Assembly (NCBI GenBank): GCA_045585835.1
Contig: JAZMZG010000037.1
Coordinates: forward strand, 6,439-70,438
DNA length: 64,000 bases
Reading direction: 5' to 3'
From: CALCTE01 sp045585835
GTDB lineage: Bacteria > Bacillota > Clostridia > Oscillospirales > CAG-272
The notes beneath the pieces are model-generated. The model saw only the letters and a program-made list of their open reading frames with translations, had not been told where the DNA came from and did no database searches. Below are positions 17,193 through 24,818 of the stretch, one piece after another. Numbering within the stretch: the first letter of the stretch is position 1; the number at the start of each line of letters is the position of its first letter. The position numbers and the translations under genes were made by a program.

Positions 17193-17448
17193 CTTTTTCA
17201 AACTCCTTTGCAAGAGCTTCATACACGGACTCGGGAATTTTCTTATCAAATATCTTTTCAAGCCGGCGTGATTTTATTATCATCGCAAGACATTTGGGAT
17301 CTTTACATATATATCCCCCTCTGCCGTTTTTCTTGCCTGTAAAGTCTACTGATATTTCACCGTCCGGAGAATGAACAATTCTGACAAGGTCGTTTTTTTC
17401 TTTTTGAGCGTTGCAACCCATACACTTGCGAATCGGTACTTTTTTCAT
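17185..17448 (-). CDS. rnpM: YlxR / RnpM, RNase P modulator
   Basis: An 87-residue YlxR-fold protein. RKCMGCNAQKEKNDLVRIV and GRGGYICKDPKCL carry the four Cys characteristic of the family. YlxR was long a nucleic-acid-binding protein of unknown role and has more recently been linked to modulation of RNase P. It is in its standard place between nusA and ylxQ. Confidence 0.92.
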   Translation of the reverse strand: MKKVPIRKCMGCNAQKEKNDLVRIVHSPDGEISVDFTGKKNGRGGYICKDPKCLAMIIKSRRLEKIFDKKIPESVYEALAKEFEKVE

Positions 17449-17465
17449 TAAATAACCTCAAATAA

Positions 17466-18503
17466 TCATTCTCTTGTTGTCTTAATGTCTATCTTTAACC
17501 CGGTAAGCTTCGCTGCAAGACGAGCGTTTTGTCCTTCCTTACCGATTGCCAAAGAAAGTTGATCTTCATCAACAACAGCTCTATAAGTCTTTTCTTCGAG
17601 CTTTATAACTTCATTTACGGTAGCGGGAGAAAGCGCCATCTTGATGTATTCCTCGGGTTCTTCGCAATATTTTACTATATCTATCTTTTCGCCCTTGATC
17701 TCGTTTACAATACTGTTGATTCGAGCACCTCTTGCACCGATACAGGAACCGATAGCATCAACATCGGGGTCTCTTGACATAACGCTCATTTTTGTTCTTG
17801 ATCCCGCTTCTCTTGCAATACCCATTATGATTATCGTTCCGTCAAGAATTTCGGGTACTTCGAGCTCAAAAAGTCTTTTTATAAGACCTGAATGCGTTCT
17901 TGATATGGAAACTATAGGACCTCTTGTTTCCTTTTTAACTTCCGAGAGATATACCTTAATATGATCGCCGGGATAAAGGTCCTCGCCCGTAATCTGTTCG
18001 TTTTTGGGAAGCAAAAGCTCGTTTTTACCGATTTCAATATAAGCGTTGCCGCTGACGGAATCAACACGTACTACTTTACCGGTTAAAATCTCATCTTTTT
18101 TATCTTCAAACTGCTTTGCAAGAAGACTCCTCTCTGCCTCGCGCATAGCCTGAATTATAACTTGTTTTGCCGTCTGCGCAGAAATTCTGCCAAAATTCTT
18201 TGTTTTAAGCTCTTCTTCGATTACACTGCCGAGCTTTGCACGTTTGCTATGTGTTTTTGCTTGCTCTAAAGTAAGCTCACAGTTGGGATTCTCAACAGTT
18301 TCAACAACGTTGTATTGCTTATACATCTTAACGTCTTTTTTATTTTGGTCGATAACGATCCTAACGTTGCAGTTAATATCTTTACGGTACTCCTGCTTAT
18401 ATGCAGCCAAAAGAGCCGCTTCAACCTTTTCGAGCAAATATTCTTTAGGTATACCTTTTTCCTTTTCTATAAGTTCAAGTGCTGTGAAAAATTCGTTATT
18501 CAT
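17466..18503 (-). CDS. nusA: Transcription termination/antitermination factor NusA
   Basis: The 345-residue protein has the N-terminal RNA-polymerase-binding domain (about 1-120), an S1 domain (DEILTGKVVRVDSVSGNAYIEIG), and KH1/KH2 (DAIGSCIGARGARINSIVNEI and LSLAIGKEGQNARLAAKLTG). It lacks the C-terminal acidic repeats of proteobacterial NusA, as is normal in Firmicutes. It modulates pausing, termination and rRNA antitermination. Confidence 0.96.
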   Translation of the reverse strand: MNNEFFTALELIEKEKGIPKEYLLEKVEAALLAAYKQEYRKDINCNVRIVIDQNKKDVKMYKQYNVVETVENPNCELTLEQAKTHSKRAKLGSVIEEELKTKNFGRISAQTAKQVIIQAMREAERSLLAKQFEDKKDEILTGKVVRVDSVSGNAYIEIGKNELLLPKNEQITGEDLYPGDHIKVYLSEVKKETRGPIVSISRTHSGLIKRLFELEVPEILDGTIIIMGIAREAGSRTKMSVMSRDPDVDAIGSCIGARGARINSIVNEIKGEKIDIVKYCEEPEEYIKMALSPATVNEVIKLEEKTYRAVVDEDQLSLAIGKEGQNARLAAKLTGLKIDIKTTRE

Positions 18504-18520
18504 ATCACGATCCTCCGAAA

Positions 18521-19009
18521 TTATACATTCTTTTCCGCAAATAACTTGCCGTAATCAACGTCAACCTTTGCAAAACTTATATCTTTTTTGTTGTATTTCT
18601 TTTCTTCTCCGTTAATTTCCAATATCAAAGTGTTTTCATCGTGCGCCTTTAAAACGCCGCATATCTTTTTAGTGCCGTCTATTTTAGTGTAAAATCCGAT
18701 TTCAATTTTTTCACCTATCGCTCCGTCGAAATGAGCAGGCTTTGTAAGCTTTCTGTCCGCACCGCAAGAAGAAACCTCCAAGCAGTATTGGCAGTCAATA
18801 ACGTCCAACTCATCAAGAAGAGGATCTATGGCTCTGCTGAGGCTCTCGCAGTCCTCAATGAAAACACCTCCGACCTTATCGATCAAAATACAAAGGTTGA
18901 AATCCGCACCTTCTTTAAAAAAATCAACGTCGTATAGGATAAGCCCAAGCTTTTCGCATAAGGGGGCTGCTATTTTTGTTACCTCGCTTATAATTACATC
19001 TTTCTTCAT
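18521..19009 (-). CDS. rimP: Ribosome maturation factor RimP
   Basis: The 162-residue protein is needed for 30S maturation. The pattern LILYDVDFFKEG...LCILIDKVGGVFIEDCESLSRAIDPLLDE...YCLEVSSCGADRKL matches the RimP N-domain, with an SH3-like C-domain after it. The start chosen has GAGGAAAG just upstream; the frame is open for 14 more codons through the leader hairpin. It is the first gene of the nusA-infB operon. Confidence 0.94.
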   Translation of the reverse strand: MKKDVIISEVTKIAAPLCEKLGLILYDVDFFKEGADFNLCILIDKVGGVFIEDCESLSRAIDPLLDELDVIDCQYCLEVSSCGADRKLTKPAHFDGAIGEKIEIGFYTKIDGTKKICGVLKAHDENTLILEINGEEKKYNKKDISFAKVDVDYGKLFAEKNV

Positions 19010-19029
19010 ACTTTCCTCAAACAAACATA

Positions 19030-19056
19030 AAAGAGTGGGGAAAAACACCACTCTTT
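19030..19056 (-). promoter_or_regulatory. Leader hairpin upstream of rimP
   Basis: A 9-bp perfect stem (AAAGAGTGG/CCACTCTTT) lies in the 5' untranslated region about 20 bases before the rimP start. On the minus strand it is followed by TTTTA, so it could be a weak terminator/attenuator that the operon's own NusA might influence. Confidence 0.45.
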
Positions 19057-19081
19057 CTTAAATCATTATCATTCTACGTTA

Positions 19082-19110
19082 ATTTTACCACTATTTTATT
19101 TTAAATGCAA
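19082..19110 (-). promoter_or_regulatory. Promoter of the rimP-nusA-infB operon
   Basis: Minus strand TTGCAT (19110-19105), 17-base spacer ending in TGG, TAAAAT (19087-19082), an extended -10 arrangement. Confidence 0.65.
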
Positions 19111-19170
19111 TAGTTTTACATAAAAAAATTATTTTTTTGTTTTAATATTCGAAAAAAATTTAAAATTGTC

Positions 19171-19199
19171 TTGACTTAAATAAAAAGGTGTGGTAATAT
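19171..19199 (+). promoter_or_regulatory. Promoter of tRNA-Thr
   Basis: TTGACT, 17-base spacer ending in TGG, TAATAT, ending 29 bases before the tRNA. Confidence 0.75.
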
Positions 19200-19228
19200 A
19201 CTGTTGTTCGCTTTATAATTTGATATTT

Positions 19229-19303
19229 GCTGATGTGGCGCAGTGGTAGCGCAATTGATTCGTAATCAATAGGCCATGGGTTCAAATCCCATCATCAGCT
19301 CCA
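19229..19303 (+). tRNA. tRNA-Thr(CGT)
   Basis: The acceptor stem GCTGATG pairs with CATCAGC, with T as discriminator base and an encoded CCA. The anticodon arm is ATTGA-TTCGTAA-TCAAT, giving anticodon CGT. The T-arm contains GGTTCAAATCC. It has its own promoter and terminator. Confidence 0.95.
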
Positions 19304-19337
19304 AAAAAGACGGTTGCTCTGCAACCGTCTTTTTTTA
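19303..19337. terminator. Terminator of tRNA-Thr
   Basis: A 15-bp perfect stem (AAAAAAGACGGTTGC with its complement, loop TCT) followed by T-runs. It also serves the convergent anti-sigma gene on the minus strand. Confidence 0.9.
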
Positions 19338-19340
19338 TTA

Positions 19341-20555
19341 TTACAATAACTTCAGAATATATTTTTTCACTTTCTCAAGTTCACTTGCCTTCCGCTCGCC
19401 GTTTTCTCCTTTATCTGCAATCGGCGCAAGACGGTCAAAATCCATATGCTCATTTTCAAAGTATTCATATGGCTTATCTTCAAAGAAGTATTTATTCCAT
19501 TTGTCTTCGGAGGCGTTTGCAAATTCATCGGGTATAAGATATGCTATACGTCTCTTTTCTTCAGCCATAAAGGCTTTTATTGCAAGAGGTACATATACCG
19601 CACGCTTCGTCAAAATATATTCTTGTTCCAAACTATCTATGGTTTCATTAGCAGCAGAAGCAAGCCTAAATATATATCCGCCTTTTTCCGCAAGTTCATT
19701 GATGTCATCAGCGGACAGATCCATAAAGAATGCATATTCACCCTTATACGCTTCATAAATGAACACGCCGGACTCCTCGGTGACAAGAACCGGGGCGGTT
19801 TCGCTCAATTGGGTTGCATATTCGAGACGAGCATTGGCAATTTTATCGTTGTATTCATTTCTCAATTCTTCACTGCGTGCATCGCATTTACGACTCAACT
19901 CTTTCTTCAACGCTTCTTTTTCATCAATCTGAAGCTGCTCATATAGTTCTTCACGCCCTTCATCTACACCAACTAATTTGGACAAAGCATCTTCGTATTC
20001 CTCAATTGCTTTTACAAGCTGATCATAGAGCAAAAGAAATTTTTCATCCTCTTCATCCGCCGTAAACTCATTATTGTCCTCATCGGTAATTATAATTTCG
20101 ACAATAACTCGATAAACGGCATCCGTGTCACGATACATCTGCATTTTTTCCAGTAAAGCGTTTGAAATATACCGTTCTTCTCTACTTTTCACATTCTCGA
20201 GTTCAATTCCATCATAGTCATCATCACTGTCAGCCACGATGTACGGTCCCTTTTGAATGTTATCATTATCGGTGTCCGAGTTATCGCCTTCAGTGGATAG
20301 TTGTCCTATATCACCGCTATCGGGAGAGAAGAACGTTGGAACGTGAAGAGCTACGCCTACAATAAGGAGTAAACACGCAGCAAATGCCGCCACTCTGCGA
20401 AATACAGGAGTAATATAAACCGGCTTCTTTGCGTTCTTCTTTTTTATATACATTTGGAGTTTTTCCGAGTCATCCACTTCGTAAGCATTGGCAAGGATAT
20501 CTTCATCGACATTTAATAGGTGTTCGGACAATCTTTCATTGCGAGAGTTTTTCAT
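19341..20555 (-). CDS. Membrane-anchored anti-sigma factor-like protein
   Basis: This 404-residue protein has a cytoplasmic N-terminus (residues 1-50, with LNVDEDILANAYEVDDSEKLQMYI, a pattern common before the membrane helix in Clostridia anti-sigma proteins), one membrane helix (about 53-73), and a long acidic outside domain. That domain includes a charged coiled-coil-like stretch at about 185-255. It overlaps the ECF sigma gene by four bases (ATGA type), the usual arrangement for a sigma/anti-sigma pair. The sensed signal is unknown and no known sensor fold is recognised in the outside domain. Confidence 0.72.
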   Translation of the reverse strand: MKNSRNERLSEHLLNVDEDILANAYEVDDSEKLQMYIKKKNAKKPVYITPVFRRVAAFAACLLLIVGVALHVPTFFSPDSGDIGQLSTEGDNSDTDNDNIQKGPYIVADSDDDYDGIELENVKSREERYISNALLEKMQMYRDTDAVYRVIVEIIITDEDNNEFTADEEDEKFLLLYDQLVKAIEEYEDALSKLVGVDEGREELYEQLQIDEKEALKKELSRKCDARSEELRNEYNDKIANARLEYATQLSETAPVLVTEESGVFIYEAYKGEYAFFMDLSADDINELAEKGGYIFRLASAANETIDSLEQEYILTKRAVYVPLAIKAFMAEEKRRIAYLIPDEFANASEDKWNKYFFEDKPYEYFENEHMDFDRLAPIADKGENGERKASELEKVKKYILKLL

Positions 20556-21112
20556 ATAATGACGCCCTCCTTTTCAAGCATCTTTCTTAGCTTTTTTCTT
20601 GCGCGGTACAATTTTACAGAAATACGGTTCTCGTCCAAATCAAACCGTTTTGCTAAATCTGTCACTGATTCAAGATACATATATCGGCGAACAAACAAAA
20701 TCTCAGTTTCCGGATCAAGACCGCGAAGGAATGCAGATAACACGGAACGAATCGTTTCACCGTCCTCATTTCTGCTCTCAGGTATTTCTTCTGCCGGTAG
20801 GCAGTCGCCAAGTTCTGAGAGCATAATGGAAAATCCTGTATTCCTCTTTTGCCTTGTATTATATCTGAGTTTGTCAACACCAATACGTCTTGCGATTTTG
20901 CATATATAGGTTGGTAAGCTTGTCGGATTGTTTGGCGGAATAGAATTCCATACCGCCAAAAGCACGTCATTTCCGCATTCTTCTATATCGCATTCATCGC
21001 TCAAGACTTCTCTGATAATCCCCTTGTACAGTCGGGAATATTTATGGGATACTTCTTCAAGCGCAGTCTCGATGCGCTCAAATAACATTTCTATTATTCT
21101 ACTGTCATCCAT
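20552..21112 (-). CDS. ECF-type RNA polymerase sigma factor
   Basis: The 186-residue protein has region 2 (DECDIEECGNDVLLAVWNSIP...TYICKIARRIGVDKLRYNTR) and region 4 HTH (LESVTDLAKRFDLDENRISVKLYRARKKLRKML). It lacks regions 1 and 3, as expected for ECF sigma factors. It is cotranscribed with the downstream membrane anti-sigma and is presumably held at the membrane until a signal releases it. A possible autoregulated promoter lies about 55-80 bases upstream. Confidence 0.9.
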   Translation of the reverse strand: MDDSRIIEMLFERIETALEEVSHKYSRLYKGIIREVLSDECDIEECGNDVLLAVWNSIPPNNPTSLPTYICKIARRIGVDKLRYNTRQKRNTGFSIMLSELGDCLPAEEIPESRNEDGETIRSVLSAFLRGLDPETEILFVRRYMYLESVTDLAKRFDLDENRISVKLYRARKKLRKMLEKEGVII

Positions 21113-21165
21113 AATACCCCTTTCCGTGACAAATTGACACCGCGCGATTGTCTTTCACCTATTAA

Positions 21166-21193
21166 GTCGATATTTATTTTAAAATATGTCACA
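21166..21193 (-). promoter_or_regulatory. Possible ECF-type autoregulated promoter
   Basis: On the minus strand TGTGAC (21193-21188) and CGAC (21169-21166) lie about 18 bases apart, upstream of the sigma gene. GTGAC-like -35 and CGTC/CGAC-like -10 elements are typical of ECF promoters. This is a pattern match only. Confidence 0.35.
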
Positions 21194-21199
21194 TAAGAC

Positions 21200-21235
21200 A
21201 AAAAAGCCCGCAACTTTTTGCAAGTTACAGGCTTT
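21200..21235 (-). terminator. Terminator upstream of the sigma-factor gene
   Basis: AAAGCC-x3-AACTT pairs with AAGTT-x3-GGCTTT, with an internal loop, followed on the minus strand by six U. Confidence 0.65.
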
Positions 21236-21454
21236 CATCCTAGTCCACTTTCAGTTCATGGGTGTATACAATAGCCTATAACTGGCTTAAAACCCCGAAA
21301 AAACAAATGCGCACAAAACCTACTGTGTATGTCTTATGCGCATTGGCTGCTGAATTTGATTCTCCTAAACCTCAAATAGCACGGAGCTTTGCGCACAAAA
21401 CTTTGAAACAGGTTAATAAAGATTTTCACAACGCATCACCCTTTCTATTTATCT
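21200..21454 (-). ncRNA. Candidate small RNA or leader upstream of the sigma operon
   Basis: The 580-base stretch 21113-21692 holds no convincing gene. On the minus strand a promoter (TTGCGT at 21489-21484, 17-base spacer, TATAAT at 21466-21461) and an intrinsic terminator (21235-21200) bracket about 255 bases. Inside are TGCGCA arms around a nested stem GCT-ATTTGA/TCAAAT-TC-AGC, an AGCC/GGCT hairpin, and a 12-base direct repeat (TGCGCACAAAAC on the plus strand at 21308 and 21390). No known RNA family is recognised. It may be an independent sRNA or an attenuated leader of the sigma operon. The rest of the gap (21490-21692) shows nothing recognisable. Confidence 0.45.
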
Positions 21455-21460
21455 ATTCAT

Positions 21461-21489
21461 ATTATAACACGCTTTACTGAAAAACGCAA
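21461..21489 (-). promoter_or_regulatory. Promoter of the candidate small RNA
   Basis: Minus strand TTGCGT, exactly 17 bases, consensus TATAAT. Confidence 0.5.
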
Positions 21490-21692
21490 TAAAAATTTAC
21501 TTTTTTAGATATTAAGAGCATAACTATATCGCAAAGTGTAAACTCTATGTCATTTGCACTCTGATTTTGGAACAGTAGATTTTTGTAAAAGTTTGCACAA
21601 AAAATTATTGACATAATTGATCTGTTATAAAGTTTGCTTTTCCTGATATAGTTGATTTTTTATACATAAATAATATCCGACAGCACTTTGCT

Positions 21693-22577
21693 CTAATATA
21701 CCCTTGTAATTATATATTCTTTATCTAATGCAAATGGATCAATAATTTCAAAAAAGCCGTAAAGCTCATCTTGTTTTTGGGCTTGTATGTTAGCAAAAGT
21801 AATATCCATATTCCACCAAGATCTATCAAAGTAAACTCGGTTCCAAGTATGGTGGTATTGATGGTTTTTCCGTGCATCACCATCAACCACATAGCATGGG
21901 ATATTCTGACTGCGGCAGAGTGCAGCGAATAGATGAGAAAAGTCATAACAGACTCCTTTTAGTGTGCTTAAGGTTTTATGAACGTTAAAATATTGAATAA
22001 CCGGATTGTACTCATAGTCATACTCGAAGTTATGTATCATCCATTCGTATATTGCTTTTACCTTTTCTTCATCGGTATCACAATCGGCACAAATTTCGTC
22101 AGCAAGTTTAACTGTGTCTACATCCCACAAGGTTGACTGACCGTTGGTAAGAGAAACATCATCTTGTTTGTATACGAAAATATATGCTGATAAAATTAAC
22201 GACAAAATTACAGAAGATACTACCAATACATAAATTTTGGTCAATAACTTATCTTTACGAGTAGCGTTGGCAAAAGCAACAAAATACATAAAGACAACAT
22301 CAAGTGATATGATTGCTAAAATGGGAAATACTCTTCGACAATAAATCGCATAAACAATATTCATACAAGCAATGAGTATCAGTGAAATATAAACTGTCGA
22401 TCTCATTGCTTTTGAATTTATCTTAACTGTTAAAAATAAAGTTGGTAGAGCCGATAGTAGATAGAATACTTGTAGAGTGGAAGAGAGAACAAGAAATTCT
22501 CTCATGTAAAATCCCAATATTAAATTATATGTAAGTGCTATAGTGAAGAAAATAATTCTTGTTTTTGTAGTCTTCAT
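21693..22577 (-). CDS. Membrane protein with transglutaminase-like domain
   Basis: The 294-residue protein has about five N-terminal membrane helices (residues 1-145) followed by a transglutaminase/papain-like domain. The triad is visible: Cys in LKGVCYDFSHLF, His in YHHTWNRVYF, Asp in SWWNMDITF. Such domains act as proteases or peptide ligases, or are stress-associated. With the helices first, the catalytic domain probably faces the outside. The start used has AAGGAG upstream. Substrate and role are unknown. Confidence 0.82.
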   Translation of the reverse strand: MKTTKTRIIFFTIALTYNLILGFYMREFLVLSSTLQVFYLLSALPTLFLTVKINSKAMRSTVYISLILIACMNIVYAIYCRRVFPILAIISLDVVFMYFVAFANATRKDKLLTKIYVLVVSSVILSLILSAYIFVYKQDDVSLTNGQSTLWDVDTVKLADEICADCDTDEEKVKAIYEWMIHNFEYDYEYNPVIQYFNVHKTLSTLKGVCYDFSHLFAALCRSQNIPCYVVDGDARKNHQYHHTWNRVYFDRSWWNMDITFANIQAQKQDELYGFFEIIDPFALDKEYIITRVY

Positions 22578-22619
22578 TTCAAATCTCCTTTTATGTGCGA
22601 AATTCATTGAAACGAAGAA

Positions 22620-22654
22620 GTGGCAGCACAGAGCAAACCACTCTGTACTGCCAC
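22620..22654. repeat. Strong inverted repeat upstream of the transglutaminase gene
   Basis: GTGGCAG-x-ACAGAG pairs with CTCTGT-x-CTGCCAC around a 7-base loop (13 pairs, one mismatch). It lies between tRNA-Leu and the transglutaminase gene. It lacks a good U-run on either strand, so it may be a weak terminator or a leader structure. Confidence 0.5.
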
Positions 22655-22690
22655 AAACAAAGACTTATTTAACATCTTTTAAGAAAACAA

Positions 22691-22732
22691 CAAACCCGAA
22701 CATTTCACCAATCGGTAAAAGGTTCGGGTTTG
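22691..22732 (-). terminator. Terminator downstream of tRNA-Leu
   Basis: CAAACCCGAAC pairs with GTTCGGGTTTG around an inner ACC/GGT hairpin, followed on the minus strand by TTGTTTTC. Confidence 0.65.
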
Positions 22733-22739
22733 AATGCTT

Positions 22740-22826
22740 TGGTGCCGGTGGCGGGACTTGAACCCGCACGATGTCGCCATCAATGGATTTTGAGTCCACC
22801 TCGTCTGCCAATTCCAACACACCGGC
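22740..22826 (-). tRNA. tRNA-Leu(CAA)
   Basis: Acceptor GCCGGTG pairs with CACCGGC, discriminator A, encoded CCA. The anticodon loop CTCAAAA gives anticodon CAA. A long variable arm (TTGATGGCGACATC region) confirms a class II tRNA. Total length is 87 bases with CCA. Confidence 0.95.
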
Positions 22827-22853
22827 AAATATTTCTTTCTTCAGACGAGTTGT

Positions 22854-22882
22854 ATTATATCACAAAAAAATATGTATTTCAA
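22854..22882 (-). promoter_or_regulatory. Promoter of tRNA-Leu
   Basis: Minus strand TTGAAA (22882-22877), 17-base spacer, TATAAT (22859-22854). Confidence 0.75.
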
Positions 22883-22892
22883 TACTAAAAAT

Positions 22893-22924
22893 AAAAAAAG
22901 TGCTGTTTTCACAGCACTTTTTTA
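22893..22924 (-). terminator. Terminator of pckG
   Basis: Stem AAGTGCTGT/ACAGCACTT with long flanking A/T runs, immediately after the pckG stop. Confidence 0.85.
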
Positions 22925-24682
22925 TTAATTAAATTTTTCAATAGCATTTGAAAGTTCTTTTGTTAACTCTTCGGGAAGTCTTTCGCCAATCTTCTCATAA
23001 AGCTCTTTTACTCCTTCAAACTCGGAAAGCCAAGCTTCTTTATCGATGGCAAGGAGTTTTTCAATATCCGAGGTATCCATATCAAGTCCTTCAATGTTGA
23101 TATCCTCAGGTAAAGGCAAATATCCGATAGGAGCTTCAACAGCGTCTACATTATCTTCGGAGCGCTCAATGATCCAATCAAGCACACGCATATTGTCGCC
23201 AAAGCCGGGCCACATAAAGTTGCCTTCGTCATCGGTTCTAAACCAGTTTACATTAAATATCTTGGGGGGATTTGTAAGTTTTGCGCCTATTTCGAGCCAA
23301 TGTGCAAAATAATCACCCATATTGTAGCCGCAGAAAGGAAGCATAGCCATAGGATCACGTCTTACAACGCCAACCTTTCCGGTAGCCGCCGCAGTTGTTT
23401 CGGAGCCCATTATAGAGCCGACGAATACACCGTGAGTAAAACTTCTGCTTTGATAAACAAGAGGCATAAGCTTTGCGCGTCTTCCGCCGAATACGATAGC
23501 AGAGATCGGTACGCCCTCGGGATTGTTAAATTCTTTTGAAAGGCAGGGGCAGTTTTCGGCAGGTGCTGTGAATCTCGAGTTGGGATGAGCTCCTTTTTCA
23601 CCTTGCGTAAAGTCCCAAGGCTCACCCTTCCAGTTGATGGCGTTTTTAGGGGGATTCTTGTCAAGACCTTCCCACCAAACAGTATTCTTGTCAACGTCAT
23701 AAGCAACGTTGGTGAATATTGAATTCTTTGAGCAAGACGCAAGAGCGTTATAGTTGGATTTTTCATTCGTACCGGGGGCAACGCCGAAGAAGCCGTACTC
23801 GGGATTCTGCGCCCAAAGTCTGCCGTCTTCACCGATGTGAAGCCAAGCTATATCGTCACCGATGCACCATACTTTGTAACCCTTCTTCTTATAAAGCTCG
23901 GGCGGAATTATCATCGCAAGGTTAGTTTTACCGCAAGCGGAGGGGAAAGCTGCTGCTATGTATTTAACTTCACCGTTGGGCTTTTCTACGCCCAAAATGA
24001 GCATGTGTTCAGCCATCCAGCCTTCATTTCTGCCCAAGAAAGATGCAATTCTCAAAGCAAAGCATTTTTTACCCAAGAGGACGTTTCCGCCATATGCGGA
24101 ATTTATTGACCAAATAGTATTATCCTCGGGGAAGTGGCAGATATAACGATTTTCCTCGGAAACGTCAGCCTTAGCGTGAAGTCCCTTTACGAAATCGTCG
24201 CTATCTCCGATAATATGAAAAAGTTCTGCTGTGACTCTTGTCATTATTCTCATATTGAGAACAACGTAGATGGAGTCTGTAAGCTCAATGCCTATCTTCG
24301 AATATTTACCGCCTACTACGCCCATCGAGTACGGAATAACGTACATCGTTCTTCCCTTCATTGATCCGCGGAAAAGCTTTTTAAGCTTTGTATAGCACTC
24401 TTCGGGTGCCATCCAGTTATTCGTATTACCCGCATCTTCTTTCTTTGACGTACAAATGAAAGTTTTGTTTTCAACACGGGCAACGTCATTTACCATCGTT
24501 CTGTGCAAATAGCAACCTGGTTGAAGCTCCTCGTTGAGCTTTATCAATTCGCCGCTTTCAACAGCCTCTTTTGCAAGTTTTTCATAAAGCTCTTCGCTTC
24601 CGTCGATATATACAATGTTATCCGGGCAGGTAAGCTCGGCGCATTCATCGATCCATTTTTTTACATTTTTACCTAAATTCAT
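22925..24682 (-). CDS. pckG: Phosphoenolpyruvate carboxykinase (GTP)
   Basis: The 585-residue enzyme is of the GTP type: FPSACGKTNLAM is the P-loop with the reactive Cys that marks GTP-dependent forms, and GDDIAW and the C-terminal FGDNMRVLDWI segment also match. It interconverts oxaloacetate plus GTP with phosphoenolpyruvate, CO2 and GDP. In fermenting Clostridia it can run in either direction, for gluconeogenesis or for CO2 fixation toward succinate. It is a single-gene unit with its own promoter and terminator and a palindrome in the promoter spacer. Confidence 0.95.
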   Translation of the reverse strand: MNLGKNVKKWIDECAELTCPDNIVYIDGSEELYEKLAKEAVESGELIKLNEELQPGCYLHRTMVNDVARVENKTFICTSKKEDAGNTNNWMAPEECYTKLKKLFRGSMKGRTMYVIPYSMGVVGGKYSKIGIELTDSIYVVLNMRIMTRVTAELFHIIGDSDDFVKGLHAKADVSEENRYICHFPEDNTIWSINSAYGGNVLLGKKCFALRIASFLGRNEGWMAEHMLILGVEKPNGEVKYIAAAFPSACGKTNLAMIIPPELYKKKGYKVWCIGDDIAWLHIGEDGRLWAQNPEYGFFGVAPGTNEKSNYNALASCSKNSIFTNVAYDVDKNTVWWEGLDKNPPKNAINWKGEPWDFTQGEKGAHPNSRFTAPAENCPCLSKEFNNPEGVPISAIVFGGRRAKLMPLVYQSRSFTHGVFVGSIMGSETTAAATGKVGVVRRDPMAMLPFCGYNMGDYFAHWLEIGAKLTNPPKIFNVNWFRTDDEGNFMWPGFGDNMRVLDWIIERSEDNVDAVEAPIGYLPLPEDINIEGLDMDTSDIEKLLAIDKEAWLSEFEGVKELYEKIGERLPEELTKELSNAIEKFN

Positions 24683-24717
24683 AACGGCTCCTCATAAATA
24701 TAAAATGATATGAAAGC

Positions 24718-24746
24718 ATTTTATCATAACAAAAACGTTTTTGCAA
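24718..24746 (-). promoter_or_regulatory. Promoter of pckG with a central-CG palindrome
   Basis: Minus strand TTGCAA (24746-24741), 17-base spacer, TAAAAT (24723-24718). The spacer is nearly filled by the perfect 14-base palindrome CAAAAACGTTTTTG (24730-24743), whose central CG resembles LacI/GalR-family operators such as CcpA sites. Confidence 0.65.
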
Positions 24747-24818
24747 TACAATTTTTAAAATATTTCAAAATATTATGATATTTTGTGAAAATAATGCTCA
24801 TTTTGAATAAAATTAAAA

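Noticed and set aside
21262..21480. 72-codon plus-strand frame in the gap upstream of the sigma operon
   Set aside because: It has no ribosome binding site or promoter in the right place. It runs antisense through the better-supported promoter-to-terminator RNA unit and shows no recognisable domain.
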